A stretch of 13,375 nucleotides of DNA from Bacteroidia bacterium. GTDB taxonomy: Bacteria; Bacteroidota; Bacteroidia; Bacteroidales; Prolixibacteraceae. Below the pieces are notes generated by a model that was not told the origin of the DNA, searched no databases, and worked only from the letters and a program-made list of their open reading frames with translations. The position numbers and the translations under genes are program-made. The stretch lies in contig JANYJT010000209.1 in assembly GCA_025358395.1 (NCBI GenBank), positions 1 through 13,375 on the forward strand, in the 5' to 3' direction. Positions within the stretch are counted from its first letter, which is position 1. Each line of letters opens with the position of its first letter. Shown in pieces: positions 6,224-13,375 of the stretch.

Positions 6224-7603
6224 ATGGAAAGAAGAAATTTTCTCAAAAACTCCTCTGCCGCTATCGCCGGAGGATTGATTGTCCCAACCATTGTGCCTTC
6301 TTCTGTCTTCGGAGTCAATGCCCCGAGTAACAAGATCAATGTGGCACAAATTGGATTTGGCCGGATTGCCATGGGGCATGATCTGGCAGAGACATTGCCG
6401 ATTGATGCCGCCAGAGTAATCGCGGTAGCTGATTTGGATTCGAATAGGGTTGCCTTAGGAAAGCAATTTATTGAAAATTTTTATGCTAAAAAGAGTGGGA
6501 GCTCTTCTGCCATGGATGTCAAAACTTATGGCGATTACCGGGAGATGCTGCTTAACAAGGAGATCGATGCCGTTATGATTTCTACACCTGACCACTGGCA
6601 TGCCCAGCCTGCCATTGAGGCAACTCTGGCCGGGAAACATGTCTACCTGCAAAAACCAACCGCGCTGACCATATCTGAAGGTCGGATGCTTGCGGATATT
6701 GTCAAGAAAAAGGGAAATATCTTTCAGCAGGGAACCCAGCAAAGAGCCATGCCGCAGTTCAGAATTGCCGCCGAGCTGGTTAGAAATGGCAGAATTGGAA
6801 GATTGCATACAGTCAAAATCGGATTACCGGGCGATCCATCCGGTCCTGAAGCTCCTGAGATGCCGATCCCCAAGAATCTGAATTATGATATGTGGCTTGG
6901 TTCTACGCCTCAGGTTTATTATACCGAGATCAGGGTACATCCGCAGAATAGCATGAGCGACCGTCCGGGCTGGTTACGTTGTGAGCAATTTGGGGCTGGC
7001 ATGATCACCGGATGGGGCCAACACCATTTCGATTCGGCTGCCTGGGGAATGGATACAGAATATACCGGACCAATATCCATCAACGCCATGGCTCAATTTC
7101 CCAAATCAGGTTTGTGGGATGTTCATGGAGAATTTGTGTCAGTGGCTGAATATAAAAATGGTATCACCCAGATAACCAGCGGAGCCTATCCAAATGGGAT
7201 CCGGTATGAAGGAACTGAAGGGTGGATCTTCGTTTCCAGGGGCAATTATGTGGCCTCCGCCAGCGATCCGGTTACCCAAAGAAGAAGCTCCAGTGCACTG
7301 AATGCAAGTGATCCAAAAATTCTTACCTCTGTGATCAAAGAGAATGAGATTCATCTGTATAAAATTGAAAACCAGCACCAAAACTGGATCGACTGCATCC
7401 AATCAGGCAAAGAACCAATATCACCCGTCGAGAAAGGACACCGTGCATGCACCGTTTGTCTGCTAACCCATATTTCCATGAAGTTGGGCAGAAAAGTTGA
7501 GTGGGATCCTGAAACGGAAAAATTCGTCAAGGATGATGAGGCGAATAAGCTGCTGTCCAGATCGCAGCGTTTTCCTTATGGGACGACAAATATTAAAATG
7601 TGA
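6224..7603 (+). CDS. Tat-exported Gfo/Idh/MocA family oxidoreductase
   Basis: NAD(P)-dependent sugar or inositol dehydrogenase-like protein, 459 aa. It opens with a twin-arginine signal (R3-R4-N-F-L-K, then a hydrophobic stretch to about residue 30), so it is expected in the periplasm or membrane-anchored there. The Rossmann fold begins at KINVAQIGFGRIAMG (G44-x-G46), includes STPDHWHAQPA, and has Q143-K144-P145 in VYLQKP where many relatives have EKP. The substrate domain carries GWGQHHFD with H267/H268 and D270, matching the usual active-site H-x-x-D region. The C-terminal half is of the long bacterial type and closes with DCIQSGKEPISPVEKGHRA. Exported members may keep a tightly bound cofactor as in glucose-fructose oxidoreductase. 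The ATG lies 47 bp after the small-protein array. A terminator follows at 7666-7699. PmoA and ThuA neighbours are typical company for this family. Confidence 0.92.
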   Translation: MERRNFLKNSSAAIAGGLIVPTIVPSSVFGVNAPSNKINVAQIGFGRIAMGHDLAETLPIDAARVIAVADLDSNRVALGKQFIENFYAKKSGSSSAMDVKTYGDYREMLLNKEIDAVMISTPDHWHAQPAIEATLAGKHVYLQKPTALTISEGRMLADIVKKKGNIFQQGTQQRAMPQFRIAAELVRNGRIGRLHTVKIGLPGDPSGPEAPEMPIPKNLNYDMWLGSTPQVYYTEIRVHPQNSMSDRPGWLRCEQFGAGMITGWGQHHFDSAAWGMDTEYTGPISINAMAQFPKSGLWDVHGEFVSVAEYKNGITQITSGAYPNGIRYEGTEGWIFVSRGNYVASASDPVTQRRSSSALNASDPKILTSVIKENEIHLYKIENQHQNWIDCIQSGKEPISPVEKGHRACTVCLLTHISMKLGRKVEWDPETEKFVKDDEANKLLSRSQRFPYGTTNIKM

Positions 7604-7633
7604 AAATGTGAGGATGAGAAAATGTGAGGATGA
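7602..7633 (+). repeat. Two perfect 16-bp direct repeats at the oxidoreductase stop codon
   Basis: GAAAATGTGAGGATGA occurs at 7602-7617 and again at 7618-7633. The first copy starts inside the TGA stop of the oxidoreductase. A further partial AAAATGTGA lies at 7596-7604. The spacer 7604-7893 otherwise holds the terminator at 7666-7699 and AT-rich DNA with no gene I can support. Confidence 0.85.
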
Positions 7634-7665
7634 GATGTAAGAGAAGGTATATTTTAATACTACTG

Positions 7666-7699
7666 ATAACCAGGGATTTAATATTCCTGGTTATTTTTT
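7666..7699 (+). terminator. Rho-independent terminator after the oxidoreductase gene
   Basis: A 9-bp stem, ATAACCAGG (7666-7674) paired with CCTGGTTAT (7686-7694), has an 11-nt loop and is followed by a run of T's (7694-7699). The T-tract is only on the plus strand, matching the oxidoreductase direction. It separates this gene from the barrel gene, which therefore likely has its own promoter in 7700-7893; I find no exact TAnnTTTG there. Confidence 0.75.
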
Positions 7700-7893
7700 G
7701 ATTGCGATTAAACTTCGAATCAATTTGGTAGTCAAACCACTGATTGAAAACAGGACTATTGAGACTTTTAAAATTGATAATACCGGAATTTATTTGGAAT
7801 TTGATGAACCAATTCTTGCGGACATAATAAAAAAACAATTTTTCTACCAAATTGACTGTTTAATTTGTGCCTTTACTATAAAATGATAATTAA

Positions 7894-10314
7894 ATGCGTC
7901 AACACTTAAATGCAATTTTTCTTTGCAGTCTGCTTTTCACCTGCCAATTAAACCTTCTCGCCCAAAAACAATTACAAGGAAATATTTCAGGTTTAATCGT
8001 TGAAAAATCGTCGGATAAACCCCTTGAGTTTGCACAAATTATTCTTAAAACGACCAATGATTCTGCGTTTGTGCAGGGTACTGTTGCCGATAAAAGTGGA
8101 AAATTCGTGTTCGAAAAAGTTCCTCCTGGTGAATACCGGTTAAACTATAGTTTTATAGGGTTTGAAAGTGTAACAACCTCATCTATAATCATTACAGGTT
8201 CAAAAAATAAGATAAATCTGGGAAAATTGTATATTGCCGAAACGGCAAAAACCCTAAATGAAGTGGAGGTGACAGGCCGTAAATCAACCTTCGTTAATTC
8301 CATCGACCGCAAGACTTTTAATGTAGGGGAAGATTTAATGAGCAAAACCGGTTCTCTGAGTGATTTGCTGCAAAATGTTCCCTCGGTACAGGTTGATATT
8401 GATGGAAATGTCAGTCTGCGCGGATCTGAAAATGTAACTATTCTTATCAATGGTAAACCTTCCGCCATGATGAACCTGAACAGGGCTGCCATATTGCAGC
8501 AAATTCCTGCCAACTCTATCGAGAAAATTGATGTGATCACCAATCCTTCGGCCAAGTACAAGCCGGATGGCACTTCAGGAATCATTAATATCGTATTGAA
8601 GAAAAATAAAAGCATGGGGCTTAATGGAAATGCGAGTCTCAACATTGGTAATGAGAACCGTTACAACAGCAATGTTACGGTTAATTACAATCCCGGAAAA
8701 TGGAATTTTTATGGGAGTGCCGGCCTCAGGCAGGATGCCCGCCAACGAATCAACGATGTTTCTACCCAAACTTTTCAAAACGGCAGGGAGGTCTCTTTCA
8801 TCATGAACCATTCACAAAGTGATGCAAGGCCTATCAGTAACATTGCAGGACTGGGAGCAGACCTAAAATTGAATGATAAAAACAAATTTGGAATCTCTGC
8901 CAACTACAATTATCGCTTTCAAAGGCAAAATGATGTTTCTGTCTACACCATTGACAGTCTTTCATTTAAAAAGGAGGATTACAACCGTGACAGGTACCTG
9001 CCGGAAATGGAATCTGATCTTGAATTATCTTCTATTTATCAGCATAATTTCGGCAAGGAAGGCCATGATTTGAATGTAAATTATACCCGATCTTTTACCG
9101 GGGAGAACGAAGATAATTATTACACAAATATTTACCGGATTCCCGGAGCCTATGTTTATTTAGACAATATGCTTTATCACCATTCAAATACCGAATCCCA
9201 ATTTCTGGCTGAATACGCCAATCCACTTTCTGAGAGTTCCAAACTGGAAGCGGGTTTTGAGCTGGATAATCTCAACAACAATATGGATCTCCAACGGGAC
9301 ACTACGGCCAAAAATAAAACCATTTTTGTCAGAGATATTTCGCGGTCTAACCAGTTCATTCGTTCCGAACATACACAGGTATTGTATGTAACTTTCGAAA
9401 AAGAGATGGGTAAGTTTGGGTTCCTGGCAGGACTTCGTGGTGAACTGACTTCTACCAGCGCCAATCTTGTCACTAAAAATACGGTCGTCAAGAACCAATA
9501 CAACCGACTTTATCCAACACTGCATACTTCCTATAAAATATCGGAGGAGCATGAATTACAGCTCAATTACAGTCACCGGATTCGCAGACCGGAGGACGAG
9601 CAACTCAATCCTTTTCCTGAATATCAGGATATGCACAATATCCGCGCCGGAAACCCTTACTTGAAACCGGAGGATATTCATTCTTTTGAATTTGGCTATC
9701 AACTCAAACGAAAATCAACCACCTTTCTGTCAACAGCCTATTGTCGGTTCAATTACAACGGCATTACCTCCATAACCAAAACCAGCGGGGATACATTAAT
9801 CTCCACACTTCAAAATCTGGGCAAAAGCACCTCTGCCGGACTCGAATTCATCTTAAGTACCAGTTTTGGAAAGTTGGCCACACTCAATCTTAGTTCAAAT
9901 ACTTTCTACAACGTCATTGATGCCTCTGCTTTGGGGTTTAGCACGAACAAAGCTGCAATTTCCCTTTCGTTTAATGGGAGTCTGGGCATAAATCTAACCA
10001 AAAGTACTGTCTGGCAGATTACCTCAATTTATACAGGTGAACAACTTACTCCTCAAGGTAAACGACTGCCTTCCTTTGTGCTTAATACCGGACTGAAACA
10101 GGATCTGTTTAAAAAGAAAGCTGCTTTTATTTTGACTATTTCGGATGCCTTCAATTCCTTGAGAAATAAATCAGTCCTTGATACCGCCGATATTCAGCGG
10201 TATGAAAATCGAAAACGAAGTGACCGCATCATCTACTGTGGGCTTACTTACAACTTTGGCACCAATGGCAAAAAAGCGAAAGATAATTCGTTGAAGTACG
10301 ATAATCAACTCTGA
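7894..10314 (+). CDS. TonB-dependent receptor-like outer membrane beta-barrel protein
   Basis: Outer-membrane protein of 806 aa. A signal peptide ends near A23 (LNLLA-Q). Residues about 27-113 form a CarboxypepD_reg-like/CNA-B-type domain (GLIVEKSSDKPLEFAQI, then GTVADKSGKFVFEKVPPGEYRL and YSFIGF). A plug-like domain follows (LNEVEVTGRK, SLSDLLQNVPSVQVDIDGNVSLRGSENV, INPSAKY-type block, GIINIVLKK). The rest is a long barrel rich in alternating aromatic strands, resembling the OMP_b-brl_3 group rather than the larger SusC proteins. No SusD partner is present, so glycan import cannot be claimed; the substrate is unknown. The last barrel-like strand is near IIYCGLTYNF, followed by about 20 charged residues. 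The gene begins with ATG at 7894 after a terminator, so it is probably a separate transcript, and its stop codon is the first element of a heptanucleotide repeat. Confidence 0.9.
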   Translation: MRQHLNAIFLCSLLFTCQLNLLAQKQLQGNISGLIVEKSSDKPLEFAQIILKTTNDSAFVQGTVADKSGKFVFEKVPPGEYRLNYSFIGFESVTTSSIIITGSKNKINLGKLYIAETAKTLNEVEVTGRKSTFVNSIDRKTFNVGEDLMSKTGSLSDLLQNVPSVQVDIDGNVSLRGSENVTILINGKPSAMMNLNRAAILQQIPANSIEKIDVITNPSAKYKPDGTSGIINIVLKKNKSMGLNGNASLNIGNENRYNSNVTVNYNPGKWNFYGSAGLRQDARQRINDVSTQTFQNGREVSFIMNHSQSDARPISNIAGLGADLKLNDKNKFGISANYNYRFQRQNDVSVYTIDSLSFKKEDYNRDRYLPEMESDLELSSIYQHNFGKEGHDLNVNYTRSFTGENEDNYYTNIYRIPGAYVYLDNMLYHHSNTESQFLAEYANPLSESSKLEAGFELDNLNNNMDLQRDTTAKNKTIFVRDISRSNQFIRSEHTQVLYVTFEKEMGKFGFLAGLRGELTSTSANLVTKNTVVKNQYNRLYPTLHTSYKISEEHELQLNYSHRIRRPEDEQLNPFPEYQDMHNIRAGNPYLKPEDIHSFEFGYQLKRKSTTFLSTAYCRFNYNGITSITKTSGDTLISTLQNLGKSTSAGLEFILSTSFGKLATLNLSSNTFYNVIDASALGFSTNKAAISLSFNGSLGINLTKSTVWQITSIYTGEQLTPQGKRLPSFVLNTGLKQDLFKKKAAFILTISDAFNSLRNKSVLDTADIQRYENRKRSDRIIYCGLTYNFGTNGKKAKDNSLKYDNQL

Positions 10315-10382
10315 GACATGAGATATAAGACATAAGACATAAGACATGAGACATGAGACATGAGACTTGAGATAAAAGAGAT
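10313..10382 (+). repeat. Heptanucleotide tandem repeat, ten units of RAGACAT
   Basis: Ten consecutive 7-bp units run from 10313 to 10382: GAGACAT, GAGATAT, AAGACAT three times, GAGACAT twice, GAGACTT, GAGATAA, AAGAGAT. The array begins at the second base of the TGA stop of the barrel gene. Outer units are more diverged than the inner five. Of the 10315-10484 spacer, the remainder is T-rich sequence and a direct repeat just before the next gene; I see no gene or clear terminator. Confidence 0.9.
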
Positions 10383-10432
10383 GAATATCCGGATTTTGGA
10401 TTTTTTTGATTTTATTCAGAACTTACGTACTT

Positions 10433-10467
10433 TAGTTCACTTTAGTCATTCTAGTTCACTTTAGTCA
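10433..10467 (+). repeat. Direct repeat upstream of the second PmoA gene
   Basis: TAGTTCACTTTAGTCA occurs at 10433-10448 and 10452-10467, a perfect 16-bp match with a 19-bp period. It ends 17 bp before the ATG at 10485. The tail TTTTGTTACTTTACTT resembles a third, decayed unit. The position suits a regulator-binding site or leader element, but microsatellite-like growth is equally possible. Confidence 0.75.
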
Positions 10468-10484
10468 CTTTTGTTACTTTACTT

Positions 10485-11381
10485 ATGAAAGCCAAAAAAA
10501 TCTTCCTCATCTTTCTGCTTTTTGCAAGCAGTGTTTTCACCCTTTCTGCAGCAAAAATCAATGCTGTGAAAGTTGGATCCAAGATCAATGTAACGATTGA
10601 CGGCAAATATTTTACGAGTTATATCTGTTCATTTGATGAGAAATATCCATTTTTCTACCCTGTAAACGGTCCGCTGTCAGGAGGATCCGTTACCTCCATG
10701 CGAAATGGTGAATACCCGCACCATAGTTCACTTTTTTTTGGTTGTGATTTGGTTAATGGCGGAAACTACTGGCAGGAAGGACTGGAACGCGGTCGCATTA
10801 TCTCGGTGAATGCCGAAATTCTGAAAGAAGGCGGAGACACAGTGATCATCTCTGATGAATGCATCTGGAGCAGACCCGGTGCCGTTTCTCCCGTAAAAGA
10901 CAGCCGGAAATTTATTATCACTTCACCATCTGCCACAGTCAGGCAAATTGATGTGGAAATAATGATGGAGATGCTGATGGATGTGACCATCAAAAAGACC
11001 AATCACTCCCTTTTCAGCGCCCGTATGGCTGCTGACCTCTCTGTTAAAAATGGAGGGACAATGATTAATGCAGAGGGAGACAGCGGCGAAAGGGCAACCT
11101 TTGGAAAGGGTTCAGCCTGGATGGACTTTTCCGGAAAGAGAGGCGATTTTGTCGAAGGTTTAGCCATCCTTCAACACCCATCCAATCCATGGTATCCCTC
11201 CCCCTGGTTCACCAGGGACTATGGCTTCTTTTCTCCGACGCCTATGTTCTGGCCGGCGGATGACAAGGAGACTCTTTTGAAGAAGGGTGAGAAGCTGGCA
11301 CTGCGATACAGGGTGCTTGTTCATGGTGGTAATTCTGTCGATGCCAAAGTGCGAGAATTCTTTGAACAATACAAAAAATAG
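10485..11381 (+). CDS. Secreted PmoA family (DUF6807) protein
   Basis: Exported protein of 298 aa with a signal peptide ending about residue 22 (FTLSA-A). A single PmoA/DUF6807 domain fills the rest: FFYPVNGPLSGGSVTSMRNGEYPHHSSLFFGCD near residues 57-89, FVEGLAILQHPSNPWYPSPWF in the C-terminal half, and the closing LALRYRVLVHGG plus a helical tail to FFEQYKK. It is related to the C-terminal half of the ThuA-PmoA protein (shared PFF/PYF and DHPWH/EYPHH-type motifs and the final R/K-Y-R/K strand). The family's reaction is not established; beta-sandwich folds of this type often bind carbohydrates. Start ATG at 10485, with direct repeats immediately upstream. It converges on the S46 peptidase gene with a hairpin between them. 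Confidence 0.88.
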   Translation: MKAKKIFLIFLLFASSVFTLSAAKINAVKVGSKINVTIDGKYFTSYICSFDEKYPFFYPVNGPLSGGSVTSMRNGEYPHHSSLFFGCDLVNGGNYWQEGLERGRIISVNAEILKEGGDTVIISDECIWSRPGAVSPVKDSRKFIITSPSATVRQIDVEIMMEMLMDVTIKKTNHSLFSARMAADLSVKNGGTMINAEGDSGERATFGKGSAWMDFSGKRGDFVEGLAILQHPSNPWYPSPWFTRDYGFFSPTPMFWPADDKETLLKKGEKLALRYRVLVHGGNSVDAKVREFFEQYKK

Positions 11382-11386
11382 TATAA

Positions 11387-11419
11387 AGAGCCGAAAGGTT
11401 TCCAAACCCTTTCGGCTCT
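11387..11419. terminator. Hairpin between convergent PmoA and S46 genes, likely bidirectional terminator
   Basis: A 12-bp perfect stem, AGAGCCGAAAGG (11387-11398) with CCTTTCGGCTCT (11408-11419), encloses TTTCCAAAC. It starts 5 nt after the PmoA stop. On the minus strand the stem is followed by TTATACTATTTTTT, a usable T-tract for the S46 transcript; the plus-strand tail (CTCTTATG) is poor. Its loop region resembles the apex of the REP-like palindromes at 3194-3930. Confidence 0.7.
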
Positions 11420-11506
11420 CTTATGCCTCCTGAAAAATTATCCTGCTAAATAAATAAATTTTCGATTACCTTGGTTTTGCTACTTTCGAAATGAGTGATG
11501 GCAATA

Positions 11507-13375
11507 TTATTTTACGATCTTCATCTCATTGAGCAAATAGCCCGCTCCGCCAAATTTATCCATGATAAACAGCGTATAGCGAATGTCAACGTTGATGCAG
11601 CGTTGCAAAGATGGTTCAAAGATGATGTCGCTGCTCATGGACTCCCAGTTACCATCGAAGGCTGTACCAATCAGTTCGCCTTTTTTGTTCATCACCGGAC
11701 TTCCTGAATTGCCTCCTGTAATGTCGTTGTTGGTTAGGAAAGCAACCGGCATGCGGCCATCTTTCAGTGCATATTGCCCGAAATCTTTGGCGTTGTAGAG
11801 TTCCTTGAGTTTGGCAGGAACCGTAAATTCATAATTTTTCGGATCTTCTTTTTGCATAACGCCATCCAGAGTGGTGACAAAATCGTAAATAACTCCGTCT
11901 TTAGGAGAATAGTTCAGGACTTTTCCATAGGTCAGACGCATGGTGGAGTTGGCATCCGGGTAGATGGCCTGCCCGGCTTTCATCTCCAACATTCCGGCAA
12001 TGTACTGTTTTTGACCTTGCGCATATTGAGTTCGATACTTTTCAAGCTCCATGCTGTATTTCATGAAAGCGGCCGAGATATCCTTACCTGCCAAGAATGC
12101 CAGATCTGTCTCCATTGCTTTCTTATCTCCAGCCTGAGCTGCTTTTAGTTTTTCTTCTGAAACGAATACCGATTGAGCGAACATGGCATCCACATATGCA
12201 TCTACATTGCCCTGGTAATCAGTATCAATGGTTTTGTAAAATGCCGGAAGATCACTTGCAGGTACTTTTTCCCTGAATAGCTTGATCAGGGCTTTGGCCA
12301 CCTTTATATCGGTAGCAACATTGTAATCTTTGTAAAAATCAGACGGATTGCTCTGGAAACCTGGTCTGCCTCCACCTCCGGCTCTGCCATCCCTTCCCGC
12401 TCTTTCGGTTTGTGGTCCAAAACGTGTGGCAGTAGAAGTTAGTTCAATTGAATTTAGAGCTTCCATGTAAAATCTTGAAATATACAGGAGTTTGGCTCTT
12501 CCTTCGATGGCCGATTTCACTTCCGACAATGCCTTTCCATACTTTTCAACTCTGGCCGGATCAGCAGCTACCCAGTCGCTGAAAGTCTTCTCCTCTGCGG
12601 CCCTTCTTTCGTACACATTTAGTTTGGCAAAAGTCTCGTTCATCCCAAGCGATTTTTTCCAGGAATTGGCCGAACCCGCGTATTTGCTGGAATATTGCAA
12701 TCTGACTTTTGGATTCGCCTCCATATCAGCCCAGATAATACCCTGACGTACATTCCTTACCAGGATGGTCACGGCGTTGGTTACTTCGCTGGTTTCCTTC
12801 ACTTCATATGATGTCATGAAACGATTGGTCCTGCCAGGATAGCCGATGATCATAGCCGGATCGTTCTGGTTCATTCCCTTCAATGAGATGGTAAGGAATT
12901 TCTTTGGTTGATAAGGAATGTTTTCTTTTGAATATTCCGCCGGATTATTGTCTTTGTCGGCATAAATCCTGAACATGCTGAAATCACCTGTATGGCGTGG
13001 CCACATCCAGTTGTCTGTCTCGCCGCCAAATTTGCCAATGGAGGAGGGGGGAGCTCCAACAAAGCGGATATCGCTGTATGTTTTGGAGACTACCATATAA
13101 AACTGGTTGTCGCCAAAAAAGGAAACCACACGGGCTCTGAGGTATTTGCTGTCGCCTACCGCCTTGGCCGTTAATTGGTCGGACACTGTTCTGAAGGCTT
13201 CATCCTTTGCCTTAGGATCCTTGGCAGCATTCATGGCATCGGTCACAGCCCTGGTCACATCTTCGAAACGGTCGAGGAAGATAACAGTCAGCCCTTTGGC
13301 AGGAAGCTCCTCATCATGGTTCATGGCCCAGTATCCGTTTTGGAGATAATCATGATCGACAGTGCTGAGTTTTTG
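11507..13375 (-). CDS. S46 family dipeptidyl peptidase, DPP7-like (N-terminus beyond window)
   Basis: Periplasmic serine exopeptidase releasing dipeptides from peptide N-termini. The frame is open to the right edge (visible 622 aa); S46 enzymes are about 710-720 aa, so roughly 90-100 residues, including the signal peptide and catalytic His in the HHCGY region, lie outside. The visible part starts STVDHDYLQNGYWA. The block KFGGETDNWMWPRHTGDFSMF carries the probable catalytic Asp, and GGNSGSP (Ser codon at 11705-11707) is the nucleophile. FDGNWE has Gly at the S1 position where DPP11 has Arg, predicting DPP7-type preference for hydrophobic P1 residues. An Arg/Gly-rich insert (ERAGRDGRAGGGGRPG, about 12360-12410) precedes DFYKDYN and looks like a species-specific loop. 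The ATG at 13322-13324 is internal, because homology continues upstream of it. It ends in TAA at 11507-11509 and faces the PmoA gene. Confidence 0.93.
   Translation of the reverse strand, partial: QKLSTVDHDYLQNGYWAMNHDEELPAKGLTVIFLDRFEDVTRAVTDAMNAAKDPKAKDEAFRTVSDQLTAKAVGDSKYLRARVVSFFGDNQFYMVVSKTYSDIRFVGAPPSSIGKFGGETDNWMWPRHTGDFSMFRIYADKDNNPAEYSKENIPYQPKKFLTISLKGMNQNDPAMIIGYPGRTNRFMTSYEVKETSEVTNAVTILVRNVRQGIIWADMEANPKVRLQYSSKYAGSANSWKKSLGMNETFAKLNVYERRAAEEKTFSDWVAADPARVEKYGKALSEVKSAIEGRAKLLYISRFYMEALNSIELTSTATRFGPQTERAGRDGRAGGGGRPGFQSNPSDFYKDYNVATDIKVAKALIKLFREKVPASDLPAFYKTIDTDYQGNVDAYVDAMFAQSVFVSEEKLKAAQAGDKKAMETDLAFLAGKDISAAFMKYSMELEKYRTQYAQGQKQYIAGMLEMKAGQAIYPDANSTMRLTYGKVLNYSPKDGVIYDFVTTLDGVMQKEDPKNYEFTVPAKLKELYNAKDFGQYALKDGRMPVAFLTNNDITGGNSGSPVMNKKGELIGTAFDGNWESMSSDIIFEPSLQRCINVDIRYTLFIMDKFGGAGYLLNEMKIVK

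Noticed and set aside
7698..7886. 62-aa plus-strand ORF and overlapping 85-aa minus-strand ORF in the spacer before the barrel gene
   Set aside because: The 62-aa ORF starts with TTG inside the terminator's T-run and has no ribosome site or recognisable motif. The minus-strand ORF runs through the repeat and terminator. AT-rich spacers give such ORFs by chance.
7700..7893. Promoter for the barrel gene matching TAnnTTTG
   Set aside because: Several near matches occur (for example around TTTATTTGG and TTAATTTG), but none fits the consensus exactly with a spaced TTTG, so I do not call one.
8145..8645. 166-aa antisense ORF inside the barrel gene
   Set aside because: It is a reverse-frame shadow of a strongly supported coding sequence, with no domain signal of its own.
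7894..10314. SusC-type glycan importer of a polysaccharide utilisation locus
   Set aside because: At 806 aa it is shorter than usual SusC proteins, it fits the OMP_b-brl_3-like pattern better, and no SusD, glycoside hydrolase or sensor gene is adjacent.
13322..13324. ATG at 13324 as the true start of the S46 peptidase
   Set aside because: The frame continues to the window edge with typical S46 sequence (STVDHDYLQNGYWA) upstream of this Met, and the signal peptide and catalytic His would be missing.

Overview
The window looks like a chromosomal segment of a Bacteroidota bacterium. Evidence: an S46 dipeptidyl peptidase, a TonB-type outer-membrane barrel with an N-terminal CarboxypepD_reg-like domain, ThuA and PmoA (DUF6807) secreted proteins, a Tat-type Gfo/Idh/MocA oxidoreductase, AT-rich gene starts with weak or absent Shine-Dalgarno sequences, and one candidate TAnnTTTG promoter at the left edge. 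I cannot name the genus.

Layout. A dicarboxylate/amino-acid:cation symporter (+, 47-1438) converges on a secreted ThuA-PmoA fusion protein (-, 1435-3120). Their 3' ends overlap inside a perfect 31-bp inverted repeat. Between the start of the ThuA-PmoA gene and the divergent URO-D-family gene (+, 3974-5008) sits a REP-associated-type tyrosine (Y1/HUH) transposase (-, 3224-3874). It is accompanied by three near-identical palindromes: one supplies its stop codon, one lies in frame inside its coding sequence, and one lies just upstream of its start. After the URO-D gene comes a three-unit tandem array of small two-TM proteins (5081-6176). The first unit is intact. The second has lost its middle and is fused in register to the third, which carries a frameshift.

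The right half holds a Tat-exported Gfo/Idh/MocA oxidoreductase (6224-7603) with a good rho-independent terminator, a TonB-receptor-like outer-membrane barrel (7894-10314), a second secreted PmoA/DUF6807 protein (10485-11381), and a convergent S46 peptidase of DPP7 type (11507 to beyond the right edge). A bidirectional-looking hairpin lies between the last two. Intergenic spaces carry short tandem repeats, notably a ten-unit heptanucleotide array that starts at the stop codon of the barrel gene.

Functionally, the ThuA-PmoA protein, the Gfo/Idh/MocA protein, the second PmoA protein and possibly the URO-D-like protein suggest small-molecule or sugar catabolism with a cell-envelope component. 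This is inferred from family associations; no substrate is visible. The most unusual signals are the palindrome family in and around its presumptive transposase, the 31-bp hairpin that encodes the C-termini of two convergent proteins, and the decaying three-copy array.
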